64,000 nt of DNA from an uncultured Roseateles sp. (GCF_945956965.1 NZ_CAMFJS010000002.1:186001-250000), one strand, 5' to 3'. Shown: positions 8,701-16,924, counted from the first letter of the stretch. Made by a program: numbers and translations. Notes: generated from the sequence alone by a model not told the origin.

Positions 8701-9336
8701 GCGCTGAGCGTGGCCCATGCGCAATGGGCCGATGTGCCCCTGGCCGAGCGTGCCGCCTTGCTGCGCCGCGCCTTTGAGGGCCTGGCCAGCGCGCCGGCCC
8801 TGTCCAAGCGCCTGAGCCAGGCCCAGCAAAGCCTGGCCGAGCTGAGCCTGCCCGGCCCCACGGGTGAGAGCAATGAGCTGCGCCAGCATGGCCGCGGCGT
8901 GCTGGCCGTGCTGGCCAATAGCGCTGCCGAAGATCAGCTGGCGCTGGCCCTGTGCGCCGCCCTGGTAGCCGGCAATAGCGTGGCCCTGGTGGTGACGGAG
9001 GCCGCGCAAGCGCAGGCCGCCGCGCTGCATCAAGCCTTGCGTCAGGCCGGCCTGGCGGCGGAAACGTTGCAGCTGCTATCGGGTGGCGAAGCCTGCCTGC
9101 GCGCCTTGCTGGACGATGAGCGCATTGCCGGCGTGGTGTTGACCGGTGCCGACGCCGCGCTGGAACGCCGCCTGTGGCGCGTGATGGCGGCCGACAAGGG
9201 TGCCATCCGCCCCCTCATCACCGCGCAAGAAGTCGGTGCCGCCAGCCAGCAATACCGCTTTAGCGCCGAGCAGACGCTGACCATCAACACCGCAGCCGCT
9301 GGCGGCAATGCGGCGCTGCTGGCCGGCATGCACTGA
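5716..9336 (+). CDS. putA: Bifunctional proline dehydrogenase / L-glutamate gamma-semialdehyde dehydrogenase PutA
   Basis: This 1206-aa enzyme oxidises proline to glutamate with FAD and then NAD+. The proline dehydrogenase barrel (about residues 120-480) shows SIKLSALFSRYE, RLVKGAYWDGEIKRAQ and FEMQRLHGMGEGVYRE. The aldehyde dehydrogenase domain (about 540-1000) shows SPWNFPLAIF, FTGSTQVAQ, catalytic Glu745 (AETGGLNAM) and nucleophile Cys779 (SAGQRCSALR). A further ~200-residue C-terminal region has an ALDH-like fold pattern (EAAQAQAAALHQALRQAGL, GVVLTGADAALERR), as in long PutA proteins. The N-terminal ribbon-helix-helix repressor domain of enteric PutA is absent, so control probably lies with the divergent Lrp-type gene. 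Confidence 0.97.
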   Translation: MSTFNLLPEAARLPSPYRDEQAVVSALVQSLGARLDWPQVIALAGPWVQQVRANPAPFWAMESLLREYPITSSEGLALMRLAEALLRVPDAPTAIALTADQLGRGQFDGSSDGPHKMLASLSASAISLSKKFLPDAEGQGGLMTRLGAQTVVAATVRAIQLLGRQFVLGRNIGEAMGQAADARKVQPMLRFSYDMLGEGARTEKDAERYQAAYVGAIKAIAASVKASSPEAADGISIKLSALFSRYEVLQRERVFAELLPRVWQLIELAASANINLTIDAEEVDRLELSLDVLDALAARIKGSYPQWRGFGLAVQAYQTRALNVIHEVAAIAKKHGLRFMVRLVKGAYWDGEIKRAQELGLNAYPVFTHKQHTDVSYLACAQALIGHADVIYPQFASHNAGTIAAIVQMARAAGAKFEMQRLHGMGEGVYREVLKDGSIPCRVYAPVGEHRDLLAYLVRRLLENGANSSFVHQLADVNVQVPELLGSPLEQVQAHSALPLPPELYFDRMGLGRRNSTGADLSDLAQRQPLAQALGEVEVGAVPLADAAAVAEAMATLQSGFAPWASLAVAERAAILRRAADALDARLPEFCALLVKEAFKTQGDCVAEVREAVDFLRYYADQAERDAVHLQQGRGVFVCISPWNFPLAIFAGQVVAALVVGNTVAAKPAEQTPFVAQRFVELLYAAGLPRNALILLHGAGETVGAGLVADARTAGVCFTGSTQVAQIINQTLAAKEGQVVPLIAETGGLNAMIVDSTALPEQVVDAVVQSAFRSAGQRCSALRLLCVHESIADGVIEMLRGALQELWVGQPAELSTDVGPVIDDEAFQGIAQHVQRLKREAKLIAECPVQEVMPRLIAPVAFEIGSISELRQEIFGPVLHVLRWGGDVDAVLEQVNALGYGLTLGIQTRIDSRALRLADKARIGNVYVNRNVIGAVVGVQPFGGEGMSGTGPKAGGPNYLYRFSALPAIRVEASAAGLASPVAGTPPASLAASVAALSVAHAQWADVPLAERAALLRRAFEGLASAPALSKRLSQAQQSLAELSLPGPTGESNELRQHGRGVLAVLANSAAEDQLALALCAALVAGNSVALVVTEAAQAQAAALHQALRQAGLAAETLQLLSGGEACLRALLDDERIAGVVLTGADAALERRLWRVMAADKGAIRPLITAQEVGAASQQYRFSAEQTLTINTAAAGGNAALLAGMH

Positions 9337-9363
9337 GGCCTGAGCAGGTCGCCGTGGTGCTGA

Positions 9364-9747
9364 TCAGTCGGCGCTGCGGCTGAGCGGCTGGGCTTGCCCC
9401 GGTTGCACTTGCTGAATCAGGCGCTGCAGCACGCGCACTGCAAGCAGCCGCCAGCGCGCCGGTGCCGGGCTGACCTGGCGCAGCGTGTACAAGCAGCTCG
9501 GGTCGCGGCTGTCCAGCCTGATCCAGCCTGGCGCTTGGGCCACCCAGACCGCGCCGGCGGCGAGTTGCTGCTGGGCTTGCCAGACCGTGTCGCTCAGGCT
9601 CAGCGCAGGTTCCAAGGCGAGAGGCAGGCGCAGCAGCAAACTGCCGCGCAGCACATGCAAGACCCAGCCGGTTTGCACTTGCAGCAATTGCTGGGCGCCG
9701 CTTGGCAAGGCGCGGGGGGCGGGCGGGGGCGTGTGAGTGGAGGTCAT
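9364..9747 (-). CDS. Small hypothetical protein divergent from a MocR regulator (possibly DUF2917-like)
   Basis: This 127-aa protein has no signal peptide. Its central part (TGWVLHVLRGSLLLRLPL ... AAGAVWVAQAPGWIRLDS) looks like a small all-beta, cupin-like module. It resembles the DUF2917 pattern, but this is weak. The start at 9747 (MTSTHTPPPAP) was chosen over a longer frame that would run through the intergenic operator region. It faces the MocR gene head to head across 179 nt carrying two inverted repeats, so the regulator may control it. Confidence 0.5.
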   Translation of the reverse strand: MTSTHTPPPAPRALPSGAQQLLQVQTGWVLHVLRGSLLLRLPLALEPALSLSDTVWQAQQQLAAGAVWVAQAPGWIRLDSRDPSCLYTLRQVSPAPARWRLLAVRVLQRLIQQVQPGQAQPLSRSAD

Positions 9748-9836
9748 GGCATCTGGCCCTGAGGGCGCTGGGGAAGACGGCTTCAGTGTGGCCAGGGCCG
9801 CCGCCGCGGTACAGCGACAGAAATGGCCTTTGTGCT

Positions 9837-9899
9837 GCAGAACAGCCGCTTTTTTTGCGCTGTTCTGCAAGGCCGTGGCCACATCTGTATCGGCCACGG
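9837..9899. promoter_or_regulatory. Two tandem inverted repeats in the MocR divergent intergenic region
   Basis: The first is a perfect 10-bp inverted repeat, GCAGAACAGC (9837-9846) and GCTGTTCTGC (9859-9868), around a T-rich spacer. The second is CCGTGGCC (9873-9880) and GGCCACGG (9892-9899). They lie between the divergent starts at 9747 and 9927. MocR-family regulators usually bind repeated sites in such regions, so these are likely operators, but which protein binds each is inference. Confidence 0.6.
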
Positions 9900-9926
9900 G
9901 CCAGACCCAGCGCTGACAATCCCGTC

Positions 9927-11357
9927 ATGCCGCTTTACCTTCAGCTCGCCAGCCATTACCGCCAAGCCATCCACAAGGGAGCCTTGCCGCCGGGTGCGCG
10001 CATGCCCTCGGTGCGCGGGCTGATGGGTTTGCATCAGGTCAGCATGTCCACCGCCTTGCAGGCCTGCCGCTGGCTGGAGGCCAAGGGCTTGTTGGAGGCG
10101 CGCGCCCGGGCCGGCTACTTTGTGCGTGCGCTCAAAACGGCGGGTTTGCCGCCGGCGCATGAGCCTTCACTCACGGCGCTGATCGATGAGGCGCGCTATG
10201 TGGGCGTGCATCAAAAAGTTTCTTCCGTGCTGGCCAAGGCGCTGGCCCAGCCGGTGCGGGTGAATTTGTCGGGCGCGCAGGCGGCGCCTGAGTTGTATCC
10301 GCTGGAGCGCCTGCGCCAGTCCAGCCAGCGCGTCTTGCGCCAGCATGGCGCTTGCCTGGTGACACCGCCACCGCCCGGCGGCGAGCCCAGCTTGCGCAGC
10401 GCCCTGGCCCGGTTGGCGCTGGAGCAGCAGCAACTCCAACTCAGCCCGGATGACATCGTCATCACCCACGGCTGCACCGAGTCGCTCACCCTGGCTCTGC
10501 GCGCCGTGACCCAGCCCGGCGATGTGGTGGCTGTGGAGTCGCCCACGTACTACGGCTTGCTGCAGATTCTGGAAAGCCTGTCGCTGCGCGCGCTGGAGAT
10601 CCCGACCAGCCCGCACACCGGCATCTCGCTGCCGGCCTTGCAGGAGGCGGCGGCGCTGACGCCGGGGCTCAAGGCGGTGGCGGTGGTGCCGCATCTGCAA
10701 AACCCGCTGGGCGCCGTCATGCCGGATGCGGCCAAGCAGGCTTTGCTGGCTTGGTGCGAGCAGCAAGACCTGGCCCTGATCGAGGACGACAGCTACTCCG
10801 CCCTGTGGGATGGGCCGGCGCCGCTGCGGCCGATCAAGTCCTTTGATCGCAGCGGGCGCGTGATTCTGTGCGGATCGCTGCACAAAATTCTGGCGCCCGG
10901 CATGCGCCTGGGTTGGATGAGCGGCGGGCGTTGGCAGCAGCGGCTGGAGATGCTGAAGTACAGCCAGTCACGCCCGAATGAATCCCTGCCCCAGTTGGCG
11001 GTGGCGGACTATTTCAATGCCGGCCATATGCCCCGCCATCTGCGCAAGATGCGGGCCCAGCTGGCGCTGCAGCGCGAGCAGATGGCCGAGGCGCTGGCGC
11101 GTTACTTACCCGCTGAGTCGCGCCTGAGCGTGCCCGGCGGCGGGCTCAATCTGTGGCTGGAGCTGCCCGAGGGTGTGTCCTCCATGGCCTTGTTCGAGGC
11201 GGCGCTGGCCCAGGGCATTCGGCTGGCGCCGGGGGCCATGTTTTCCAACACCATGCGTTTCGATGCCTTCTTGCGCATCAACTGTGGCCTGCCTTTTGAC
11301 GAGCCGGTGCGGCAGGCTGTGCAAAGCCTGGGCCAGCTGCTGCGCACGCGCCACTGA
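9927..11357 (+). CDS. MocR-family regulator: GntR helix-turn-helix fused to a PLP aminotransferase-like domain
   Basis: The 476-aa protein starts with a GntR winged helix (MPLYLQLASHYRQAIHKGALPPGARMPSVRGLM, residues 1-75). It continues as a fold-type I aminotransferase domain with a PLP-binding pattern (DDIVITHGCTESLTLALRAV, ALIEDDSYSALWDG and a likely PLP lysine in CGSLHKILAPGMRLGW). MocR/GabR proteins use PLP and an amino compound as effectors and usually regulate a divergent neighbour. The ATG at 9927 begins exactly at the winged helix. A frame extending upstream would cross the inverted repeats and is rejected. The effector is unknown. Confidence 0.9.
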   Translation: MPLYLQLASHYRQAIHKGALPPGARMPSVRGLMGLHQVSMSTALQACRWLEAKGLLEARARAGYFVRALKTAGLPPAHEPSLTALIDEARYVGVHQKVSSVLAKALAQPVRVNLSGAQAAPELYPLERLRQSSQRVLRQHGACLVTPPPPGGEPSLRSALARLALEQQQLQLSPDDIVITHGCTESLTLALRAVTQPGDVVAVESPTYYGLLQILESLSLRALEIPTSPHTGISLPALQEAAALTPGLKAVAVVPHLQNPLGAVMPDAAKQALLAWCEQQDLALIEDDSYSALWDGPAPLRPIKSFDRSGRVILCGSLHKILAPGMRLGWMSGGRWQQRLEMLKYSQSRPNESLPQLAVADYFNAGHMPRHLRKMRAQLALQREQMAEALARYLPAESRLSVPGGGLNLWLELPEGVSSMALFEAALAQGIRLAPGAMFSNTMRFDAFLRINCGLPFDEPVRQAVQSLGQLLRTRH

Positions 11358-11593
11358 TGCAGGGAAGGCCGGGTGCCGCCTTGTCCCGCCTTTCAGGGGC
11401 AAGTCTGAGTTGATGCGCGGGCTTGGGTTTCAGCTGCGCTGCGCTGAACGAGGCACCTTCCCTCGTTTCGGGCACCGGTTTAAGCTGCAGCTGCCTGTGG
11501 CGGACTTTGTTCAAAGTCACAGAAATGCAGTGCCTGGCTTGCTAGGCTAGGTCTACGATGAAATGTCTTCATCAATCACACAAGGAGATTCTG

Positions 11594-12169
11594 ATGCTGC
11601 GTCGCAAACTGCTGTTGACCCCCGCTTTGCTGGCCATGTCTTTGGGCCTGCTCTCGGCGTGCTCAACCAACCAGACCGCCAAGGAAACCCCGGCGCAGCA
11701 AAAAGCTGCCATCGAAGCCGGCTATGACGCCACCATGGACACCTTGTACAAGAGCGTGCCGGGCTCCCGAGAGCTGGCCAGCAAGGCGCGCGCGATCTTG
11801 GTCTTCCCCAAGGTCTATGCCGCTGGCCTGGGTGTTGGTGGTGAATATGGCGAAGGCGCTTTGCGCGCCGGTGGTCAGACGGTGGACTATTACAAGACCA
11901 CGGCCGCCTCTTTCGGCTTCCAGGCCGGCGTTCAGTCCAAGGCGCTGATCTATTTCTTCATGACCCAGAAGGCCTACGACGACTTCCGCAAGAGCAGCGG
12001 CTGGACGGCCGGCGTGGATGGCTCGGTGGCCCTGATCCAGGTCGGCGCCAACGGCAGCATCGACACCAAGAGCTATGACAACGCCGTCAACGCCTTTGCC
12101 TTGACCAACGGTGGCCTGATGGTTGCTGCGACCGTGGCGGGCAGCAAGATCGCCAAGCTGGAGTTCTGA
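11594..12169 (+). CDS. SYLF-domain (YSC84/BPSL1445-type) lipoprotein
   Basis: This 191-aa exported lipoprotein has a signal peptide ending in the lipobox LLSAC, so Cys at about residue 21 is the likely lipidation site. The mature part is a SYLF/YSC84 domain (ARAILVFPKVYAAGLGVGGEYGEGALR ... YYKTTAASFGFQAGVQSKALIYFFMT). This family binds lipids in eukaryotes, and bacterial members are abundant envelope proteins of uncertain role. The start at 11594 follows AAGGAG, and an upstream in-frame ATG at 11558 is less likely. A strong terminator follows at 12219. The 236 nt upstream hold no gene. Confidence 0.88.
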   Translation: MLRRKLLLTPALLAMSLGLLSACSTNQTAKETPAQQKAAIEAGYDATMDTLYKSVPGSRELASKARAILVFPKVYAAGLGVGGEYGEGALRAGGQTVDYYKTTAASFGFQAGVQSKALIYFFMTQKAYDDFRKSSGWTAGVDGSVALIQVGANGSIDTKSYDNAVNAFALTNGGLMVAATVAGSKIAKLEF

Positions 12170-12218
12170 GCCCAGCCAGGCATAACGGTTGATCTGACCG
12201 GTCAGCAAGAAAAGAGAA

Positions 12219-12244
12219 GGGCTCCGCAAGGAGCCCTTTTGTTT
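12219..12244 (+). terminator. Rho-independent terminator of the SYLF lipoprotein gene
   Basis: A 7-bp GC-rich stem (GGGCTCC 12219-12225, GGAGCCC 12230-12236) with a GCAA tetraloop is followed by TTTTGTTTT. It lies 50 nt after the lipoprotein stop. From here to 12443 no gene was seen. Confidence 0.9.
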
Positions 12245-12443
12245 TGCCTCTGCAAAGCCTCTTCGTACTTGAATCGGCGGGCAAAAAAAAGAGCCCCAAG
12301 GCACCGACCCAGCCTGCACGCTCTCCCCATGCAGACTGAGTCGGGCCCGGGACCCGAGGTGGCGCGGCGCAAAGGTGGCGCCGGCCAGAACTTATCTTGA
12401 TGTGACAGCCAGTGATTGCTGCACTGGCTGCGCTACTGCTGGC

Positions 12444-13592
12444 TTAGCGAATCACCGCCAGCGATTCGCGGTTGCCGGCCTTGTAGGTGTACAGGGTCAG
12501 CGCGCCGTTCTTGATGTCACCCTTGGCATCGAAGCTGATATTGCCGGTCACGCCCTTGTAGCCGTCGGTCTTGGCCAGCACCGGCAGGTACTTGGCAGGC
12601 TCAGCCGAGCCAGCCTTGACCATGGCGGCGACCAGCACGCCAACGGCGTCGTAGGAGTAAGGCGCGTAGACCTGCACGTCGAGCTTGGTGGCATTGCGGA
12701 AGCGGGCACGGAAGTCGTCCATGGCTTGCTTTTGCCCAGCGTCAACACCGCCGGCTTCAGCGCAGTAGACCTGGCTGTCGTCGATGGTGCCGGCGGCCAG
12801 CTTGGGCAGCTCGGTGGTGCAGATGCCGTCGCCGCCGACGAACTTCGCGCTGATGCCCAGCTGCTTCATCTGGCGCAGCATCGGGCCGGCCACGGCGTCC
12901 ATGCCGCCGAAGAAGATCACATCGGGCTTCTTGGACTTCAAGCTGGTCAGGATGGCGCTGAAGTCGGTGGCCTTGTCGTTCGTGAATTCGCGGCCAATGA
13001 TCTTGCCGCCGCTGGCCTTGACGCCTTTTTCGAACTCATCGGCCACGCCTTGGCCGTAGGCCGTGCGGTCGTCGATGACGGCGATGGACTTGCCCTTCAG
13101 GTCCTTGGCGGCGTAGCGGCCCAGGGTGCCACCCAGATGCACGTCGTCAGCCACCACGCGGAAGGTGGTCTTGTAGCCGCTGCGGGTGAACTTGGGGTTG
13201 GTGCTGGAAGGCGAGATTTGCGGGATGCCGGCTTCCGAGTAGATCTTGGCGGCCGGGATCGAGGTGCCCGAGTTCAGGTGACCGACCACGCCGTTGACCT
13301 TGGAGTCCACCAGCTTTTGCGCGGCTTGCGTGCCTTGCTTTGGATCGCCTGCATCGTCTTCGCCCAGCAGTTCGAGCTTGACCTTCTTGCCGCCGATGAC
13401 CACGCCCTTGGCGTTGAGCTCATCGATGGCCATGCGGGCGCCGAGTTCATTGTCCTTGCCCAGGTGGGCGATGGCGCCGCTGGTGGGGCCCACGTGGCCG
13501 ATGCGCACCACTTCTTGCGCCGAGGCGGCCTGGGCGGCCAGCAAGGCGGCAGCGCCGATCAGCGAGAAGGTGAAAGTTTTCTTGATCATCAT
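12444..13592 (-). CDS. Branched-chain-type ABC transporter substrate-binding protein (LivJ/LivK family)
   Basis: This 382-aa periplasmic protein has a signal peptide (cleavage near AASAQ-EVVRIG, residue ~25) and the type I periplasmic binding fold of Liv proteins. Visible blocks are VVRIGHVGPTSGAIAHLGKDNELGARMAIDELN, VVGHLNSGTSIPAAKIYSEAGIPQISPSSTNPKFT and VYAPYSYDAVGVLVAAM. No liv permease or ATPase genes are adjacent. It lies 42 nt behind the cytochrome c gene on the same strand, so it may serve the porin/LVIVD operon. Its ligand could be a small acid rather than Leu/Ile/Val. It must share a transporter encoded elsewhere. AAGGA precedes the start. Confidence 0.9.
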   Translation of the reverse strand: MMIKKTFTFSLIGAAALLAAQAASAQEVVRIGHVGPTSGAIAHLGKDNELGARMAIDELNAKGVVIGGKKVKLELLGEDDAGDPKQGTQAAQKLVDSKVNGVVGHLNSGTSIPAAKIYSEAGIPQISPSSTNPKFTRSGYKTTFRVVADDVHLGGTLGRYAAKDLKGKSIAVIDDRTAYGQGVADEFEKGVKASGGKIIGREFTNDKATDFSAILTSLKSKKPDVIFFGGMDAVAGPMLRQMKQLGISAKFVGGDGICTTELPKLAAGTIDDSQVYCAEAGGVDAGQKQAMDDFRARFRNATKLDVQVYAPYSYDAVGVLVAAMVKAGSAEPAKYLPVLAKTDGYKGVTGNISFDAKGDIKNGALTLYTYKAGNRESLAVIR

Positions 13593-13634
13593 CGTCAGTC
13601 CTTTTCTTTGCGAGAGATCCGCCCGAGCTTGAAC

Positions 13635-14042
13635 TCAGTGGGCGGTGGTTTGGGAAACGGGGTTTGAAACAGCTGTGGATGCAGGGCTGCTGGCGCTGGC
13701 GGGCTTGCTGCCCAGAATCCAGCGCGCGGCGGCCAAGGCCTGGTCCGGCGTCAGATGGCTGTTGGCGGGCATGGGCACTGCGCCCCAGCGCCCGCTGCTG
13801 CCTTGGGCGATGCGTTCAGCCAGCGTGGCGGCGGCATCGGCCTGCTGTGCATAGCGCTCGCGGATGGCGGCGAATGAGGGGCCGACCAGGGTCTTGTCCC
13901 GGGCATGGCAGGCCATGCACGCATCAAACAAGGCCCAGCTCTGCTGCCCAGCGGATGCCTGAGCCTGTGCCATGCTGGGGCCGCACAGCGCCCCTAGCAT
14001 GGCCAGGTTCACGGCGGCGAGGGAGAGTCGCCGCGCCATCAT
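13635..14042 (-). CDS. Periplasmic c-type cytochrome
   Basis: This ~135-aa protein has a signal peptide ending around SMAQAQA and one haem motif, CMACH. A downstream Met in WGAVPMPAN is the likely sixth iron ligand, as in class I cytochromes c of the c551/c552 type. The C-terminal ~25 residues are Ala/Ser/Pro-rich. Its ATG overlaps the stop of the LVIVD-repeat gene (ATGA), so the two are translationally coupled. This suggests the cytochrome takes electrons from, or works with, that protein. A second ATG directly follows the first. Confidence 0.88.
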   Translation of the reverse strand: MMARRLSLAAVNLAMLGALCGPSMAQAQASAGQQSWALFDACMACHARDKTLVGPSFAAIRERYAQQADAAATLAERIAQGSSGRWGAVPMPANSHLTPDQALAAARWILGSKPASASSPASTAVSNPVSQTTAH

Positions 14043-15736
14043 TTGGGCATGCCCATCACTGGCTTGCCGAGCAGCTCGGACGAGGTCACGTAGATGCCAT
14101 GGTTGGAGAAGACCCAGACCAGATTGCGGTCCCATTCCACAAAGATGCTGTGCACCGGGTTGGGCAAGGCACGGATGCTTTGGGTCTGGCCGTCCTTGAC
14201 GGGGATCTCACCAATCATCTTGGGCGTGAAGTAGCCGGCGATGACGGGCTTGGCCGGGTCCTTCAGGTCAAACATCTGCATGCCGGCGTTGTAGTAGCTG
14301 TAAGGCATGTAGCGTGGGCTGGGCTTGCCGGGCTGGACTTGGGCATAGCCGCTGCGCTTGGGGCCGAAGCTGCCGCGACGCTGGCAGAAGTCGGTGAAGG
14401 GCGCAGCCTTGTCAGGCACCGGACGCGGCAGGGTGTGAGCGATCTTGGGGTTCTTGGGATCGCGCACATCGATGGCGTAGATGTCCTTGAAGGGCTCGTA
14501 GCAGTCCTCGCTCATCGGATAGCCGCTGTAATAGACCATGCCGGTGGACTCGACCTTGCTGACATCGATGTTGTCGCCCTCGGTGCCGGTCACGCTCATC
14601 GGCATATCGATGTGGGCCACCTGCTTCATATTCTTCGGATCGCTGATGTCGATCACGTAGAAGCCGAAGCCGCCCATGGCTGCGTAGCCGTACTTGCCAC
14701 CCTTCTCGACCGGCGTGGGGATGAACAGCGGCATGCGCGCGCCCATCCACGAGGTCTTGTTGCCGGCACGCGGGTTCTTCTTGTATTCCTCCTCCTCACC
14801 CAGGCGCGAGCCCGGTGCCCACCACATCGACAAGCGCTTGGGCTCGCTGGGGTTGGACACATCAAAGGCCAGTTGGCCACCGGCGAAGAGGTAAGTCTTG
14901 TACTCGGTGTTGGCGAAGGTGTCGTCCGGTGCGCCGGCGACGAAGAGGTACTGGTCACCGTCGTAGACCGGCACGTCCTGGCAGCCCGAACCCTGCTGCA
15001 CCGGCTCTTTGGCCGAGTGATAAGGGTCCAGCGAGGTTTCGCTCAGCAGCTTCCAGTCGGTCCATTGCGGGCTGGTGACTTCAAAGATGCGGAAGCCGCG
15101 CAGCATCTTGCGGTCGCGCAAGGCCTTGACCTGATCGGGGTTGCCGTACTTGTTCCAGACCACGCCATAACGCGGCGTCTCATAGCACTGCACCGCAATC
15201 ATCTTGTCGAGCTTTTTGTTGTACTTGACGGTGAAAGGGCCGAACTGGTGCTCGCCGCCCTTCACATCAAAGTACTTCTTGGCAACCAGCTTCACATCCT
15301 TGGGGTCGGTGATGTCGAAGAGGTTGTAGTGCCAGGTCTCGTAGTCGTAGAGGTAGCGTCGGCCTTGCCAATCGAAGCTGGCTTGCCAGCTGTGGCCGGC
15401 GCCGGCCACGAAGGGGTAGAAGGCTTCTTGCTTGAAGTTCTTGGCGTAGGTGTTCTGGTCCAGATAGCTCAGGCTGCCTTCGACCGGGTGAGCACCGTAG
15501 GCGTCCGGCGTGATTTCCGGCATCTTGAACTTGCCGGTCTTGGCGTCGTAGCCATAGCTGCCGGGGGTCGGATGGGCCGGCTCACCGGGCAGCAGATTGT
15601 GGTTCAGCGGCTTGCCCGGAGGCGCGTCAGGGGCGTTCAGATTGGCGCCGCTGCGTGGCGCTTGCGCCAGGGCGCTGCTGCCGATGATCAAGGCGCCCAG
15701 GCCGACGGCCAGCACGGTGGTGGGGTTCAGTTTCAT
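14039..15736 (-). CDS. Periplasmic LVIVD-repeat beta-propeller protein
   Basis: This 565-aa protein has a Sec signal peptide (MKLNPTTVLAVGLGALIIGSSALAQ). It has several LVIVD-type blade repeats, such as YNLFDITDPKDVKLVAKKYF, LAFDVSNPSEPKRLSMWW, FYVIDISDPKNMKQVAHI, IYAIDVRDPKNPKIAHTL and MQMFDLKDPAKPVIAGYF. LVIVD proteins are beta-propellers of unknown biochemical role. The ATG at 15736 follows GGAG 11 nt upstream. An in-frame GTG at 15748 is possible. It lies 26 nt after a porin gene and overlaps a cytochrome c gene, which suggests a periplasmic redox or binding unit for a compound entering through the porin. Confidence 0.8.
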   Translation of the reverse strand: MKLNPTTVLAVGLGALIIGSSALAQAPRSGANLNAPDAPPGKPLNHNLLPGEPAHPTPGSYGYDAKTGKFKMPEITPDAYGAHPVEGSLSYLDQNTYAKNFKQEAFYPFVAGAGHSWQASFDWQGRRYLYDYETWHYNLFDITDPKDVKLVAKKYFDVKGGEHQFGPFTVKYNKKLDKMIAVQCYETPRYGVVWNKYGNPDQVKALRDRKMLRGFRIFEVTSPQWTDWKLLSETSLDPYHSAKEPVQQGSGCQDVPVYDGDQYLFVAGAPDDTFANTEYKTYLFAGGQLAFDVSNPSEPKRLSMWWAPGSRLGEEEEYKKNPRAGNKTSWMGARMPLFIPTPVEKGGKYGYAAMGGFGFYVIDISDPKNMKQVAHIDMPMSVTGTEGDNIDVSKVESTGMVYYSGYPMSEDCYEPFKDIYAIDVRDPKNPKIAHTLPRPVPDKAAPFTDFCQRRGSFGPKRSGYAQVQPGKPSPRYMPYSYYNAGMQMFDLKDPAKPVIAGYFTPKMIGEIPVKDGQTQSIRALPNPVHSIFVEWDRNLVWVFSNHGIYVTSSELLGKPVMGMPK

Positions 15737-15762
15737 AGGGTTTGTCACTCCGTCAAAGTGGC

Positions 15763-16833
15763 TCAGAACGAGTGGCGCAGGCCGACCATATAGCCTTCGG
15801 GGTTCTCACCGGCCTTGGGCGTCAGGCCCCAGTCGATGGGGTATTCGGCGCCGGCGCTGCCGGGGGTGCCGTTGCGCACGGTGCCGTAGGTGGCATACAG
15901 CGTGGTGCGCTTGGAGAAGTGGTAAGTCGCGCCCAGGGTCACGCCGGTGGCATCGGCCAAGGCGCCGGTGGCGTCATCGCGGCGCACCACGCTGGCGAAC
16001 AGACGGATCTGGTCGTTGATGGCAATGCGCGTGCCCAGCTGCAGGCTGTTGCCGTGGGTGGCGAAACCGACGTAGGGTGGGTAGGCGTAGTAGCCGTTGT
16101 AGTCGTGCAGGATGGCGGTGAGGTCGAACTGGCCAATGCGGTAGACGCCGGAGATATAGGTGTCGCGCGAGGTTTCGTTCTTCTTCTTGGCCTTGTCCCA
16201 GATATTGGTCTTGTTCTGGATGTCATTGGCGACGCTCAGGAACAGCGGGCCATTCCAGTACGAGGCGCCGACGCTGATGACGCGGCCGTTCTTGCTGTTG
16301 TCGCTTTCTTCCTTGCCGGCGGTGACGGTGGCGCGCACCTGGAAGCCGCCCAAGAACTTGGCCGAGTTGAAGGACACGGCATTGGACTCGCGCCAGGGCG
16401 CGTAGAACACCATCACGTTATTGACCGGGCTGTAGGCCGAGCCATAGCTCGGGTCGGCATAGCCATACAGGTTGTACGAGGACAGATTCAGGCGGCCCAG
16501 ATTGATGTCGCCCCAGTCCTTATGGGCCAGCTGCACATAGGTTTCGCGCGAGTTGGCATCCATGGCACCGGTGTCGGGCTTGAGGATCATCTCGTGGCGG
16601 ATCTTGGCGGACAGGCCGTCGCCCAGATCTTCCTTGGCGGTGAACTCCAGGCGCGAGGTGGTCAGGCCGGCGGGGCTCACGCGGTTCAGGGTCTTGCCGC
16701 CGGAGCTGATGTGTTCCAGCGCGGCATCGACATAGCCGCTGATCGTCACTTGGGCCATGGCCGGCGCGCAGGCCAGGGACAGGGCGGCCGCGGCCAGGGC
16801 CAGCGGGGTGGGGATGGACAGGTTCTCTCGCAC
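15763..16833 (-). CDS. Gram-negative porin (Porin_4 type)
   Basis: This 356-aa outer-membrane protein has a signal peptide (LALAAAALSLACAPAMAQ), then QVTISGYVDAALEHISSGG typical of betaproteobacterial trimeric porins, alternating beta-strand patterns, and the C-terminal aromatic end GLRHSF recognised by the BAM machinery. The start is a GTG at 16833 with AAGGAG 7 nt upstream. The ATG at 16914 in the same frame would put about 27 non-signal residues first. It leads the group porin, LVIVD protein, cytochrome c and Liv-type binding protein. Confidence 0.92.
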   Translation of the reverse strand: MRENLSIPTPLALAAAALSLACAPAMAQVTISGYVDAALEHISSGGKTLNRVSPAGLTTSRLEFTAKEDLGDGLSAKIRHEMILKPDTGAMDANSRETYVQLAHKDWGDINLGRLNLSSYNLYGYADPSYGSAYSPVNNVMVFYAPWRESNAVSFNSAKFLGGFQVRATVTAGKEESDNSKNGRVISVGASYWNGPLFLSVANDIQNKTNIWDKAKKKNETSRDTYISGVYRIGQFDLTAILHDYNGYYAYPPYVGFATHGNSLQLGTRIAINDQIRLFASVVRRDDATGALADATGVTLGATYHFSKRTTLYATYGTVRNGTPGSAGAEYPIDWGLTPKAGENPEGYMVGLRHSF

Positions 16834-16924
16834 GGGGAATCTCCTTGGAAGGATAGGAACGTGGGTGCTGCCGGGGGAGCGGAAGTGGACTTGGGGAAAC
16901 GGGGGTGAACGCAATCTGAAGCAA

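Noticed and set aside
6742-9033. Long minus-strand frame opposite putA
   Set aside because: The putA frame has full catalytic motifs; the antisense protein is Gly/Ala/His/Gln-rich with no motif.
9702-9926. N-terminal extension of the MocR regulator
   Set aside because: It would cross the inverted repeats and adds no known domain; the winged helix begins at the ATG at 9927.
12383-12400. AGAACTTATC sequence resembling the end of the 28942 element
   Set aside because: Only about 10 bases match and there is no partner repeat or target duplication.
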